Assembly: GCF_001642475.1 (NCBI RefSeq)
Contig: NW_019173959.1
Coordinates: 62,001 to 126,000 of the forward strand
Direction of reading: 5' to 3'
Length of the DNA: 64,000 nt
Source of the DNA: Fonsecaea monophora
Lineage: Eukaryota; Ascomycota; Eurotiomycetes; Chaetothyriales; Herpotrichiellaceae
Below are positions 12,181 to 22,000 of the stretch, one piece after another. Position 1 is the first letter of the stretch, and each line of letters opens with the position of its first letter. A model generated the notes under the pieces. That model worked only from the letters and a program-made list of their open reading frames with translations. It ran no database searches and was not told the origin of the DNA. A program made the translations under genes and the position numbers.

Positions 12181-13137
12181 TCTAATCATGGAACAATGTC
12201 GGAGTTTTTTGAATGTTATAGCTTGTGTGTATATGTCTGTTTTTGGGTGGGTTGGTTGGTTGGTTCAGCCTTGCCAGGTGATGACAGGGTGTACTCACTC
12301 TGCATGCTGCGGACGGTCCGCTCATGAGTGGCAGAGATGTATTTTTACATGGGGGCGTTTTTGACGAAGGGGAAACAAAAACCCATCATCGTGACGACGG
12401 GAATATCTACCTACCTACCTAGGTATTCTTCTCGCATCGTGGCTCCCAGGCCAGGTCTATACATAGGTAACGTGTATTGTATATCGTAATACTGTATGTG
12501 ATACTATTACATCTGCATCTGCGTCTGCATTTGTACATGTACATGTAAGATGCGGACAAGTCGGGTTGTACAAGTACTTGTAGTTGAGGGTACCTATTTC
12601 CCACCAAGCAGGACCTGGTAGTTCGTTCTGTCACCAAAGTATACTGGACTCGGTACCTCGGACCGTCCATCTCAATTATTTCATGGGTCATCATTGAGTT
12701 CTGGTTCCATTTTTGGAGAGAAAAAACATTCAACACTCTTAAGTAATTTTTTCAGATGATTGATTTGATCTCGTTCCTCTCTGGTTTTGCTAGATTCCAG
12801 GCCGGAAATCTAGAGGGGTATCATATGTACAGCTATACCCTAGGTATATGTCCTTGAGACCGCCCTTGCGGCTCTCGTGCCCGTGCGATCTTCATCATCA
12901 ACGCCTTTTGGCAACTGCAATGGAATGCAATCCGACGGAGAGGCGGATATTGAAACCTTTGAACCGTCATGACTTTGTAAGATAACAGCAAAACGCTCAA
13001 TGCTCAACGCTCAACCGTATCATGCAGAGTCGCAGACCGGGAGCTTCATGATTAAAATCCATAAACAAAGGAAAATCCCAAAAAAGGGGGACAACGCCGT
13101 CGCTTAGAAAAGAGTAGAGAAGGTGTGGAGGTATGGC
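12181..13137. other. intergenic with short repeats
   Basis: About 950 bp without a gene between convergent neighbours. It holds CTACCTACCTACCTAGGT at 12408-12424, the palindromic run ACATGTACATGTA near 12534-12547 and a perfect 14-bp palindrome TACAAGTACTTGTA at about 12569-12582. Confidence 0.55.
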
Positions 13138-13983
13138 TCAGCCAAAAGCTTCGACGAATAGACGGGTTTCTTGTTCTCGAGACCAGACGCGCGGCTGCTG
13201 AGACCAGAGTTGTTGGTCGTCGTCGCTGTGCGTGTATGTGTACGTGTATGCCTTCGGGGCTGCGGGACTGTAGTTGTAGGAGGACTCTTTCGAGCAGGAG
13301 TGCGCGTCTCTCCAGTCCGAGTGGCGCTCATAGTAGTGGCGGTACTGCGAGGCAGACTCGATGGCCGAGGGGTCGTAGTAGTCGTATTGGAGGTCACCCT
13401 CTAGATCCGAGTCGAGATCAAAATCGTCGTCGGACTCGGTCTCAGTGCTACTCGCGTCGCTCTCCACCTCCTCCCAGTGGCCGTCTCCGGCCCCCACCAC
13501 CAGCGGTGTCGTTGTTACCACGACGCCGCAGAGGCGGGGGGATTTGAGCTGAGCGTACCCCTTGAAAGACGCCACTTGGGCGGTTTGCAGCAAAGACTCG
13601 TGTGTGGTTGCTGATGACTCGACATCGTCGTCGTCATCCTCGGGGACAATGTCGACAATATCGTCAAGGGAGTCGTCGAGGGAGAAATCGTCATCGACAT
13701 CCTCGATTTCTTCCACCGACCCCAGTGACGGCGATCGCTCAATTTCTGGGGTATAGTCATGCATGTGTTTGATGATGTACCTGGCCGCGTTGTCGTAGAC
13801 GGCGGCGTGGCCGAGGAGGCGGTGGAGGTGAGGCGCCGTCTTGGCCGCCTCTTTCTGAATCTTGGATCTCGACAAGGTTCCAATTTGATATGCTATTTGC
13901 CGGGAGTGGGGGTGGGAGTATGATGATGACGAGGGTGACGACGATGTGGGTTGGAAGGTATATCGACTCTTTGAGTACTCCAT
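13138..13983 (-). CDS. acidic Ser/Tyr-rich protein of unknown function
   Basis: 281 residues from the ATG at 13983 (MEYSKSRYTFQPTSS). The frame stays open for another 132 codons upstream, but that part contains the low-complexity run SFSLTHTHTT and looks like 5' leader, so the internal ATG is preferred. A helical patch near residues 30-60 (LHRLLGHAAVYDNAARYIIKHMHDY) is the most protein-like part. It is followed by three acidic blocks (DVDDDFSLDDSLDDIVD, PEDDDDDVESS and ESDDDFDLDSDLEGD) and by a Tyr/Ser-rich tail. No signal peptide or membrane helix is present. I do not recognise the family. The short helical region followed by acidic disorder suggests a small fungal regulatory or chaperone-like protein, but that is inference. 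Confidence 0.6.
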   Translation of the reverse strand: MEYSKSRYTFQPTSSSPSSSSYSHPHSRQIAYQIGTLSRSKIQKEAAKTAPHLHRLLGHAAVYDNAARYIIKHMHDYTPEIERSPSLGSVEEIEDVDDDFSLDDSLDDIVDIVPEDDDDDVESSATTHESLLQTAQVASFKGYAQLKSPRLCGVVVTTTPLVVGAGDGHWEEVESDASSTETESDDDFDLDSDLEGDLQYDYYDPSAIESASQYRHYYERHSDWRDAHSCSKESSYNYSPAAPKAYTYTYTHSDDDQQLWSQQPRVWSREQETRLFVEAFG

Positions 13984-15986
13984 TGTGGTGTGTGTATGTG
14001 TGAGAGAGAAGGACACTGCCAAGTGTTGCTTGAGATAAAAAGATAGAACCGAAATGCTCGAGTCGAGATGGGCTGGGTCAGTGATGTTTGATGTGCGAGA
14101 AGAGGTTCCTTTTATCAAGTCTTTTGGCAGTGAAGATACAACACTATTGCAATTGCACTTTATTGCATTAATTATTGCATTCGTATGATCTGATATTCTA
14201 CAAGTACTCCGTAACACATCCGTCATCCCACGGTCAAGGCGGGGGGAGAAGAAGGGGGGAGATACCAATCGGATGATTCGAAATATGTCCGAATTGCGAA
14301 TGGATGGCACGATGGTCTGCGCAATCACGCACGGAGCACGGAGCAGAGAGTACCAAGGTAGGGGCTTGTGTGGGGACAAGCAGTTAAGTAGTTTGTTAGT
14401 TGTGGCTGATAAGAGAGAATAAAGATGTCAGATGTCAGCCTACGAGTATTGACGAAGAGCGGGAGACACGTGCTACACAGTGAGGGAGATGGTGGTGTGA
14501 GCTGGAGGGGAGAGACTCGAAGCGGTGGTGGTGTGACAACCTTGGAGCCTGGGGGGCAGCTAGCTCAGCTGGTCCAGGTACCGCTAATGGTACTTTTAGG
14601 TATCATTATTACTTACTAGTGCCCCTCGGGGATTTAACGGGGCCAACTTCGGGGTCGGAGTCAATCTCTTAGTGAGTACCCAAGTAGCCAAACTCGCCAA
14701 GCACTCGTATTGGTAGTAAAAGTGGCAGGCCACGTCTCGGGCCTCGCGGCAACCATCAAACTTCAACCATCACAGCATCTCGGACAAAGTCTGGACTTTA
14801 CGAACTGACTCACTTGAACCGCGCAGATCGTTTCCAGGGGGATTTGCATCCTTCTTCTTACTCCTTACTATGACACAGCGCCAGAGTACGAGTGCCTAGT
14901 TGCACAATGATGAAACCATCTACAGTCCTTGTTCCTCTCGCAACAAGAATGGCCATGGACGCCTTACTCGTACTCAAGCTGCGCAGTTTACCTCGTACAC
15001 TGCCAAACAAAGAGGAGGATGAGGTTGAATGATGGCCACCGCGGGTCATCTCTATCTACTCGTACATCTCGGTCACTACCAAACTCTCCGTTCGGCAAGG
15101 CTGATCTGGTGCCCCGAACTTGGATCGAGATCGATTAATATTCACGATAAACTTCTTCTACTTCTTCCTCTTCTGGAGAGCCTCCAGGTCTGTACAAAGT
15201 AAAGCCCAACCACCTTAAACCAATTCCAGCCTGAGATTGCACATTTGGCTGTCGTGGCTGTCCATTCCCCTGGTCAATATGCCGAAAATGGTCATCATGA
15301 GCCGCTTACTAGTAGTTCGCAGGCACTACAACCAAGGTTTGACGCCAGGTGAGTAATATACTCTACTTGTATCCTCTGACTGAGGCACCCTAAGGCCTAG
15401 GCCTTTGGGCCTCCTTTTCGCTTCGTCCCTTTGGGCCATCCACCTCCCGATGTGCTACCCACTCACCGCCCACTTGGTAAGTGGTAGGATCGATCACCCG
15501 CTGTCGAGCCGTACCAACTCGGCCTGCCACTCGCTCGATCGACGGAAATCATATCCACGCTCAATTCTTACTCGTCAGCTCCCCCAGCACGGGTTGGTGG
15601 TGAGGGTAATTCGCCGCATTGTCAGACCACATGTGGCGCAACGATTCGAGACCTTTTTCGCACTATCCCCCTTGCAGCCATATGAAGGGTTTCCTGATTT
15701 CTCTCGCCCAGCAGGTAACACGCCCATACCATTGCGGGGAGGGGGCGCGGGCAGACAAACCAGCAAAGTGTGTCTCCCAAGTCACGCAGTGGCTAAGACC
15801 ACCACACAGCAAGGCTTATTGCTATGCAAGAGGAATTGCCAAACCAGTCTCTACATTTACGTTCTTTTGCCTTTATTGTCTATCGGTTTCTTAGAAGAGC
15901 TGCTCAAAAGCGAAACAAGACCCATTTTCCGATCGATCTGATTCCTTTTTTTAAAACCAACCCCCCCTTTTTTCTTATGCCAAACA
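13984..15986. other. intergenic, divergent promoter region
   Basis: 2 kb without a supported gene between divergently transcribed neighbours. A tRNA A-box-like word (TAGCTCAGCTGG, near 14560) has no matching B box downstream. Pyrimidine-rich runs precede the start at 15987. Confidence 0.45.
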
Positions 15987-17261
15987 ATGTCGCGCGCTCT
16001 CGGTTTCAGTGGGAGCCCGTCTCCTACCTCCTTGGCAGAAGCGTGCAAACTAGCATGGCACACCTTCTATGGTATGCAAAAAGCGTCTGAAGACTTTGAA
16101 AACCTTCGCTTCGAAGTCTGGACCATTGCCATCAGCCTCGACTCGTTACACAGCGTCGGGAGCACCTCGCTCCTCATAGATCGACAACCAGACCACAAAC
16201 GATGGGCTCTGACATTTTCCAAAATTTTGACTTCGTTGAACGCCGCCTTGCGGCCGTTATACAACCTGGTCAAGCTGTATCTGTCCACCTCGACCAGAGA
16301 TCGCACCGCCGTCAAGCAATGGCTCACCAACACCGACATGAACTACGAGGGCCTCACCGTGCAGGATTTTAGGAGGAAATTGTCCATGCTGGTCGAGAGT
16401 CTGAATGTGTTTCTTTCCAGCCTGACCCACGCCGAACTCACCCGCGCCCGAGCTGCCAGCGAAACCGAAGAATACAGAGTCCTATCCGAAGTCACCCGAA
16501 ACGTCCTACAGAAATGGGATCAAAGCAGAGTCACAGGGGCGTCCCACGATTCGGACCGGGCGATCAAATCCATCGAGACCGTCACCTTTGTCAGTGACAG
16601 CTCAAAGGAAAACAACACATCCTCGACACGCGGGGATTCGACCCGGCCGAGAACGCAGGACGAGTACCCTACCCTCTGGCCAACCCACCAGAGACCCGAG
16701 TATCACGGCGGTCCAGGTGGCCACGCTGCGGAGGCGTTGAATTTGGACGGCATTGAAACGGGGTTTCGCAAGCACATGAATGCCATGCGACGGATTCGAG
16801 AACAGCTTCGCTTACAAAAGGAGAACGAGCACCACCTCACGGAGCAGAAGTCGAGCCATTTCCCCGAAGTGCACGGTGAAGTGCCCATCACCCCAATCAC
16901 GCCCTCGCACCACCGCACCATGCCCGAAAACGCCACGGCCGCCTTGTCAGAGCTGGCTTCGGATCATGGATACACGTCGAGCAGTGGAACCAGCTCCGCG
17001 CAGACCTCCGAGTCTGGCAGTGTGATTTCAGGGGCGCAGGAAGAGAATAGGCCGAGAAGTCCCGCAGGAGTTGGAGGGGGACCACCGCCACCGACGACGG
17101 CCAACCACACGCGCTCGTCGTCTGGCGAACTCGGGCGGAAGAGGGTGCGGACGCAGGACCTCCATCTCGCCAACGACAGCGACGATTGGCAGAGACATCG
17201 GCGACCGCGGAAAACGGCGCTGGAGGAAATGCTCACGGCGGCCTTGTTCTTCGACAGTTGA
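15987..17261 (+). CDS. protein with NLR N-terminal-like helical domain
   Basis: Single-exon protein of 424 residues. The first 190 residues are helical and resemble the N-terminal domain found on many fungal STAND/NLR-type proteins. That pattern is a Gly/Ser-containing start (GFSGSPSPTSLAEACKLAWHTF), a helix with ASEDFENLRFEVWTIAISLDSL, and a later helix FRRKLSMLVESLNVFLSSL. No NACHT/NB-ARC NTPase and no repeat domain follow. The rest is disordered and Ser/Thr/Pro-rich, with one short helical patch (FRKHMNAMRRIREQLRLQKENEHHL, about 262-286), a basic cluster (ELGRKRVRT) and a hydrophobic C-terminus (LEEMLTAALFFDS). No membrane helix or signal peptide is seen. The NLR resemblance is by pattern, not by search. 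It could equally be a signalling adaptor of a separate family. Confidence 0.65.
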   Translation: MSRALGFSGSPSPTSLAEACKLAWHTFYGMQKASEDFENLRFEVWTIAISLDSLHSVGSTSLLIDRQPDHKRWALTFSKILTSLNAALRPLYNLVKLYLSTSTRDRTAVKQWLTNTDMNYEGLTVQDFRRKLSMLVESLNVFLSSLTHAELTRARAASETEEYRVLSEVTRNVLQKWDQSRVTGASHDSDRAIKSIETVTFVSDSSKENNTSSTRGDSTRPRTQDEYPTLWPTHQRPEYHGGPGGHAAEALNLDGIETGFRKHMNAMRRIREQLRLQKENEHHLTEQKSSHFPEVHGEVPITPITPSHHRTMPENATAALSELASDHGYTSSSGTSSAQTSESGSVISGAQEENRPRSPAGVGGGPPPPTTANHTRSSSGELGRKRVRTQDLHLANDSDDWQRHRRPRKTALEEMLTAALFFDS

Positions 17262-17621
17262 ATAACGAAGACGAAAGGCACGGCGTCGTAGTGAGTGGGA
17301 GGAGGGAAAAACAGCAAGGCTAGAATTGAAAGGGGCAGTGGGTCGTGACGACCTTGCTACCTAGTGGGTGTTTTCGTGGATTGGGGGCGCTAATTCGCAG
17401 ATATTTCACAGATATGACGGGAAATATGATATCAGGTTTGTTTTTATCCACATTGTCCCGGCGGTGTTTGGTTTCGGGTCGAGTCGTCAGCAATCACTTG
17501 GGATGGGAAGGGATGGATCAGGTTGGATTTGGGTCGGTTGGTGTCAATGTCGCTACGTTGAATTGGGTTGGGCCGGGCTAGTTGGCACATTTGATTCCCG
17601 GACTTCGCAGCACCTTTTCAT

Positions 17622-17646
17622 CACACACACACACACACACGCACAC
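17622..17646. repeat. (CA)n microsatellite
   Basis: About eleven CA dinucleotides in tandem, continuing into imperfect CACGTACACGAACACG, in the 3' flank of the gene ending at 17261. Confidence 0.85.
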
Positions 17647-18011
17647 GTACACGAACACGAAACAAAAACACACGCACGCACCCCCGGGGTAGAAACAGGA
17701 CTGACTGGACCCCTCTCTGTTGTCTTACGAGGAAGGCATAAACAGCCACGACACGACGGGATTTGACGAGAAAAACAAAAAAAGCAATATGAGAGGGGCA
17801 GAGGAGGGAAGGAAAGGGGGGAGGTATATTACTACATATCCTACGTATAACTACGTATAACTAGCCGACTAGCCATGACTAGGTATCTAGGTATGTAAGT
17901 ATACCAGCACTGGGATATATATATATACCCAGGCAGGGAAAAAAATGGTAATGATGACAAAATCAAAATCACAATTAGAATCACAACCAATGGATACATA
18001 CAACTTTCACT

Positions 18012-18054
18012 CCTAGGTAGGTGTAGGTAGGTAGGTATGGAGGTATGGAGGTAG
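18012..18054. repeat. TAGG-type tetranucleotide repeat
   Basis: CCTAGGTAGG followed by TAGGTAGGTAGG and two GGTATGGA units. This is one of nine similar repeats seen in gene-free parts of the window. Confidence 0.7.
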
Positions 18055-18190
18055 TTGACTCCATGTACCCGGAAGCCTCGTCATCCTTCGTGCTTCATGC
18101 TTTCACTCCATTACCTTGTACTTGAACTTGAACTTGGGTACCGGTATCCGGACCTGTTTCTGTACGTGTACTTCAAATAACTAATGTATT

Positions 18191-18240
18191 ATGGTCATGG
18201 GTATGGTCATGGGTATGGTCGTGGGAATGGTCACGGGTAC
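18191..18240. repeat. 12-bp tandem repeat (GGTCATGGGTAT)
   Basis: Four copies of a 12-bp unit: two identical, the later ones diverged (GGTCGTGGGAAT, GGTCACGGGTAC). The open frame over it (Met-Val-Met-Gly...) comes from the repeat and is not called as a gene. Confidence 0.75.
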
Positions 18241-19067
18241 AGTGGTTATACTGAGTGCAGATAGATACCTAGGTAGGTATATCGTATATTTTGATATCGG
18301 TATTGGAAAACTCAGGTCTGGGGACTTGCGCTTATTCTGTCCTTGTACTGAGGACCGAGACTGCTGGGTTCTGTACGAGGCAAGTACTGGTTAAGTAGGT
18401 TATCTTTAACTTGGTTCATTAGTACATTGCGTATCATGTAATATCTAATATCCGGATATACGTGTGGCAGTTGTCGACATTATGGCCACTGAATCTATCC
18501 TATCTACCGAGTAACATAGCTAGGTCTTTGTTTCTCTGTATCTCTGTATCTTCTGGCTTGTGGCCTTGTCTCTTGTGCCTTGCGACTTGTGTGTGTGTCT
18601 TGATATTGTGGATTTCTCTCGAAGGGTGTTAGTCAAAAAGACTCGGACTCTTCAGCATTAATGTAGTAATGTTGTCCAGGTCCTCGGTGCACGTACCCAT
18701 GTACATTTAAAGTCATGTACCCATGTGCCCATGTACTCGTGGCCCTGTGCGGTAAAAGTAGCCTGTACCCTGTACCCTGTGCCTTGTACCCATGGACCCA
18801 TGGACCCCGACGCCGTGGCCTGCCTCCCCTGGAGTCCCGTCCAATGAATTAATATTCCAGGGGTCCATTGCCAATCCACCAAACCCGTGAGCCTGTTTGC
18901 TGATAACGCATCAGGTGAAAATAACTGTCGTGATAAGTGTCGGTGCTTTGAATGGCCAATCTGGTTCTGACATGACATGCATGAGCTGGCTCGACTAGAC
19001 CAGGTCAGCACTCCCACTCGCAAGGGTTCCAATCAGATCTGATCTCATCGGCCCTGGTCTCTCTTTC

Positions 19068-19676
19068 TCAGGCACGTCCGCCTTTCTTGGAGTCTTGCCA
19101 TTGCTTCCACATTTGCTCGTAGTTGTCGAACCACGAGGCGCCGTAGTTGTGCGGTTGGTGTGCAGCCTGGTATTGCTCAAACTGTAATCTCTGGTTGTTG
19201 AGATTCTCGAACCAAGAAGCGCCATAGTTGTGCGGTTGGTGTGCGGCCTGGTATTGTTCAAACTGCACTCTCTGTTCGTTGAGGTTCTCGAACCACGCAG
19301 CTCCGTAGTTGTGCGGTTGGTGTGCTGATTCGTATTGCTCCCTCTGGTTGTTCAGATTCTCAAACCACGCGTCGCCGTAGTTGTGCGGTTGGTGTTGCGA
19401 CTCGTACTGCATTCTCTGTTCATTGAGATTCTCAAACCAAGCAGCTCCGTAGTTATGCGGTTGATGTGCGGCTTGGTACTGCTCGAACTGCTCCCGCTGG
19501 TTGTTCAGATTCTCAAACCACGCGTCACCATAGTTGTGCGGTTGATGCTGCGACTCGAACTGCTCCCTCTGGTTGTTGAGATTCTCGAACCACGCGTCGC
19601 CGTAGTTGTGCATTGTCTGCATATTCATCGAAGATGTGCTGCTGGTGTTGGGGGTGTGTATTGTTGACGATGCCAT
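19068..19676 (-). CDS. HNYGxxWF tandem-repeat protein, unknown function
   Basis: 202 residues in one exon. After a Ser/Thr-rich leader (residues 1-22, no hydrophobic signal) the protein is seven consecutive repeats at residues 23-46, 47-73, 74-97, 98-121, 122-148, 149-175 and 176-202. Each starts HNYGxxWFxN. Repeats 1-6 continue L-N-(N/E)-QR-x-Q-(F/Y)-E and end in QHQP, AHQP or YQAAHQP, giving unit lengths of 24 or 27. The last repeat is degenerate (HNYGASWFDNYEQMWKQWQ) and ends in a basic KKGGRA. His, Asn, Tyr, Trp, Phe and Gln dominate. There are no KR/KEX2 sites between repeats, so it does not look like a secreted dikaritin-type peptide precursor. Codons vary at third positions between repeats, which argues that the protein sequence is under selection. 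Function unknown; an assembling scaffold or RNA/protein-binding array is possible. Confidence 0.75.
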   Translation of the reverse strand: MASSTIHTPNTSSTSSMNMQTMHNYGDAWFENLNNQREQFESQHQPHNYGDAWFENLNNQREQFEQYQAAHQPHNYGAAWFENLNEQRMQYESQHQPHNYGDAWFENLNNQREQYESAHQPHNYGAAWFENLNEQRVQFEQYQAAHQPHNYGASWFENLNNQRLQFEQYQAAHQPHNYGASWFDNYEQMWKQWQDSKKGGRA

Positions 19677-21367
19677 AAAGTAGGTTGTGTTGGAGTGTTT
19701 AGCTGTTTAGCTATTGAGCTTTGATCGCTGTGAGTGTGTTAAGTGTGTCAATGTTTGGTAATCTGTTTGTGTGTGGTTTGGTACAAAAAACATGAAGGGG
19801 GAGGGAAAAAGCAAAGAAAACCCTCTTATACTCCCTGGTATAAAGTGATTCCACAAACCCTCATCAGATGTTCCATAATTGCTCATGTCTGTAAAGCCTC
19901 GTCTGGGGCGGCAACGGCGAGACCCGAGCCACAAAACAATGCATGACCATTGACCGTTGACCCCCAAAACCAACGAGATCCCGTTCACCAGCGGAGCGGC
20001 CAAGAAGGCGACACGTAGATCCCCCTTGACAGTCAGCATTATTGACGGGCATTGGGTGATGGGACGCCGATCATGCTTGAACGTGGACGCGCGGTTTGAT
20101 AGTATTTGCTCGCGGTGTTCCAGAATCGAGGGCGTAAGGGCTTAGCAAAAAGTGTATCGGACGAGGCATGTACCGCCAGAGACTTGGTATGGTACATGGT
20201 ACTCGGTACATGAGATGTATGGAGAGGGAAAAAGGTGACGGTCACACCACGGGGGAGTGGGTGGGCACGAGGCTTTTGCTCAGAGAGACATTCCGGGCGA
20301 GAAAGGATCGGGTTCGAGGGGTGGGGTATAGACACCTAAGGTCGGTGAGGCTCTTCCTTGATGCCCTAATCATGCCAATAATGCCTAATAATCCCTCGTT
20401 GGATCCCTGCTTGCTCCGTTATAGGGCAAATGCAGGGTCACCCATCACCAATCACCCACCCAACGCCCCCCCACTTTGGCATGGTTGTGGCCTGGAACAG
20501 ATCGCCAACGCCGCCTGGAGAAGTTGCTCATGAGCGCTCACACCACTACCTACATACTACTCATCCACTGTGGTTGTAAGCCTTGTGTTGTTGCCTCATG
20601 GCCAAGCCGAACACATCACACTCCTGTCGTCCCTCACTTCGATTTGTCTTCTTGGCTTGCATGCGAGCCCAAGCCTAATGATGCAGGTCCCTGACTTTGT
20701 CAGCCTTGTGCTCGTTACTCGTTACTCGATATACTCGTGCGGATGTTATGCTACAAGTTCGAGTGAAAGAAATGGACCACTCAAAAGAAACAAAAATTAA
20801 ATACAATCAGGGTATATTCAACCAGTTTCATACAACAAAAACAACCAAACTCGCTCGAAGAAGCTAGTACTGACAAAAAGACCCGATCCAACTCGACTCC
20901 TGGTTATTTGCGAGGCAGAACGGACAGAAAGAGAAATGAGTCAACGACGGGCTGTTCTTGTATGATACGATGTGTTTTTGATCCAGTATCCCTGCGTTTA
21001 CCGGGAGTTCATTAAGGTAATGGCTATTGTGTGTTTGTGTGTGTACATGTGTGAGATGGTCCTTCTGTTACTCTGTCTGATGATGGCTGCCACGAAACAA
21101 AGGCCATATGGAGAAAAGGAGGCAGTCAAAGTTTGTCGTAACACAAGTCGCCCAGCGAACGTTACTCTTTTCCATGTTGTAATCTCCCCAAAAGAGCGCC
21201 GGGTTCCTTCTTGTATGCTGGTCCAAACCCCCCAATGCGGCCGTTTCCAAGTAGTACCTGTACCACTCTGCACCGGAGACTTTTCACGGTGGTCTCCAAA
21301 TTTTCTCCAGGTATCGAATTCACTGCAGGATGCCTTTCAAACCCCCTCGTCCAAGCAGAGCACCGCT
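19677..21367. other. intergenic, no gene recognised
   Basis: 1.7 kb without a supported gene between two minus-strand genes. It holds the promoter of the repeat-protein gene and the 3' flank of the But2-domain gene. No strong repeats or RNA-gene signals were seen. Confidence 0.45.
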
Positions 21368-22000
21368 TTACACGGGCGGCATGGCCATCGGCGGCAGACC
21401 GTACTCGTATGCCGTGTAGATACCAATGGGGCACTCATCCTGGTCCTGGAAGAACCAGAAGTTGGTGTCGTTGGTGTAGGTCATGCCGGCAACGCACGTC
21501 CCCGCGCCCACGAAGCAGGGGCCGACATCAATGGTGTAGGCATTTCCTGGTTCCATGTGGATAGCCGGGAATGGAGGGAATGGTCCCGGAGCGGGCTGGT
21601 TGTTCCACGTCGTCTCAGGTCCCGGGCAGCTGCCGGGGTTGTACCCCGTGAAGAAGAACGAGCCAGCACCCTCGTACTCAAAGTTGGACGTCTTGAGCTG
21701 CGACTTGAGAGGGAAGATGAACTCCAGCGTGCAGTTGGCGTCGGCGCGAGAAGCGGGCACGTCGAAGCTGAAGATGGAGGCGATGTCATTGGGAGTAAAG
21801 ACGCCGTTCAGCTGGGGTCCGAAAGCCTTGTCGGGTTGCGACTTGGAGATCTGCGTGATGTAGTGAGGGAATTCGAATTGGCCGGCAGTGAGTTCGGCGG
21901 GACAGCCTTCGCGCGGCGCGAGGGCACGTTTGCGCAGGACTTCTCCCGGGTAGGCGGCGGCCAGGCCGGCCAGCAAGACAAGAGCTGCTCCGGTTCTCAT
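21368..22000 (-). CDS. secreted But2-domain protein
   Basis: 210 residues, one exon. The N-terminus is a clear signal peptide (MRTGAALVLLAGLAAAYPG, cleavage likely near residue 16). A dibasic KEX2-like site follows (LRKR, residues 22-25), so a short propeptide may be removed. The remainder, from about residue 42, matches the pattern of the But2 C-terminal domain of secreted fungal proteins. Visible elements are FEFPHYITQISKSQPDKAFG, the NGVFTPNDIASIFSFDVP segment, a Cys strand (CTLEFIFPL), and the closing (WF)FFQDQDECPIGIY motif. Six Cys residues outside the signal peptide could form disulphides, and NCT and NDT are candidate N-glycosylation sites. It is probably a cell-wall or extracellular protein of unknown activity. 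The but2 name comes from a ubiquitin-like-binding protein and does not describe this secreted subset. Confidence 0.85.
   Translation of the reverse strand: MRTGAALVLLAGLAAAYPGEVLRKRALAPREGCPAELTAGQFEFPHYITQISKSQPDKAFGPQLNGVFTPNDIASIFSFDVPASRADANCTLEFIFPLKSQLKTSNFEYEGAGSFFFTGYNPGSCPGPETTWNNQPAPGPFPPFPAIHMEPGNAYTIDVGPCFVGAGTCVAGMTYTNDTNFWFFQDQDECPIGIYTAYEYGLPPMAMPPV

Larger units (their letters stand above)
17262..19067. other. intergenic with many simple repeats
   Basis: 1.8 kb without a gene between convergent neighbours. It contains a (CA)n run, several CCTAGGTAGG words (18012-18054 and 18264-18280), a 12-bp tandem (GGTCATGGGTAT) and CATGTACCC/CCTGTACCC repeats near 18700-18800. Confidence 0.55.

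Noticed and set aside
13984..14379. 132-codon in-frame N-terminal extension of the acidic protein
   Set aside because: Contains low-complexity leader-like sequence just before a well-placed ATG and lacks protein-like features.
14555..14600. tRNA-like A box (TAGCTCAGCTGG)
   Set aside because: No B box (GGTTCGANTCC) follows at the right spacing and no cloverleaf can be drawn.
19068..19676. Dikaritin-type (ustiloxin-like) RiPP precursor for the repeat protein
   Set aside because: No signal peptide, no KR/KEX2 sites between units and no UstY-like or other tailoring gene nearby.
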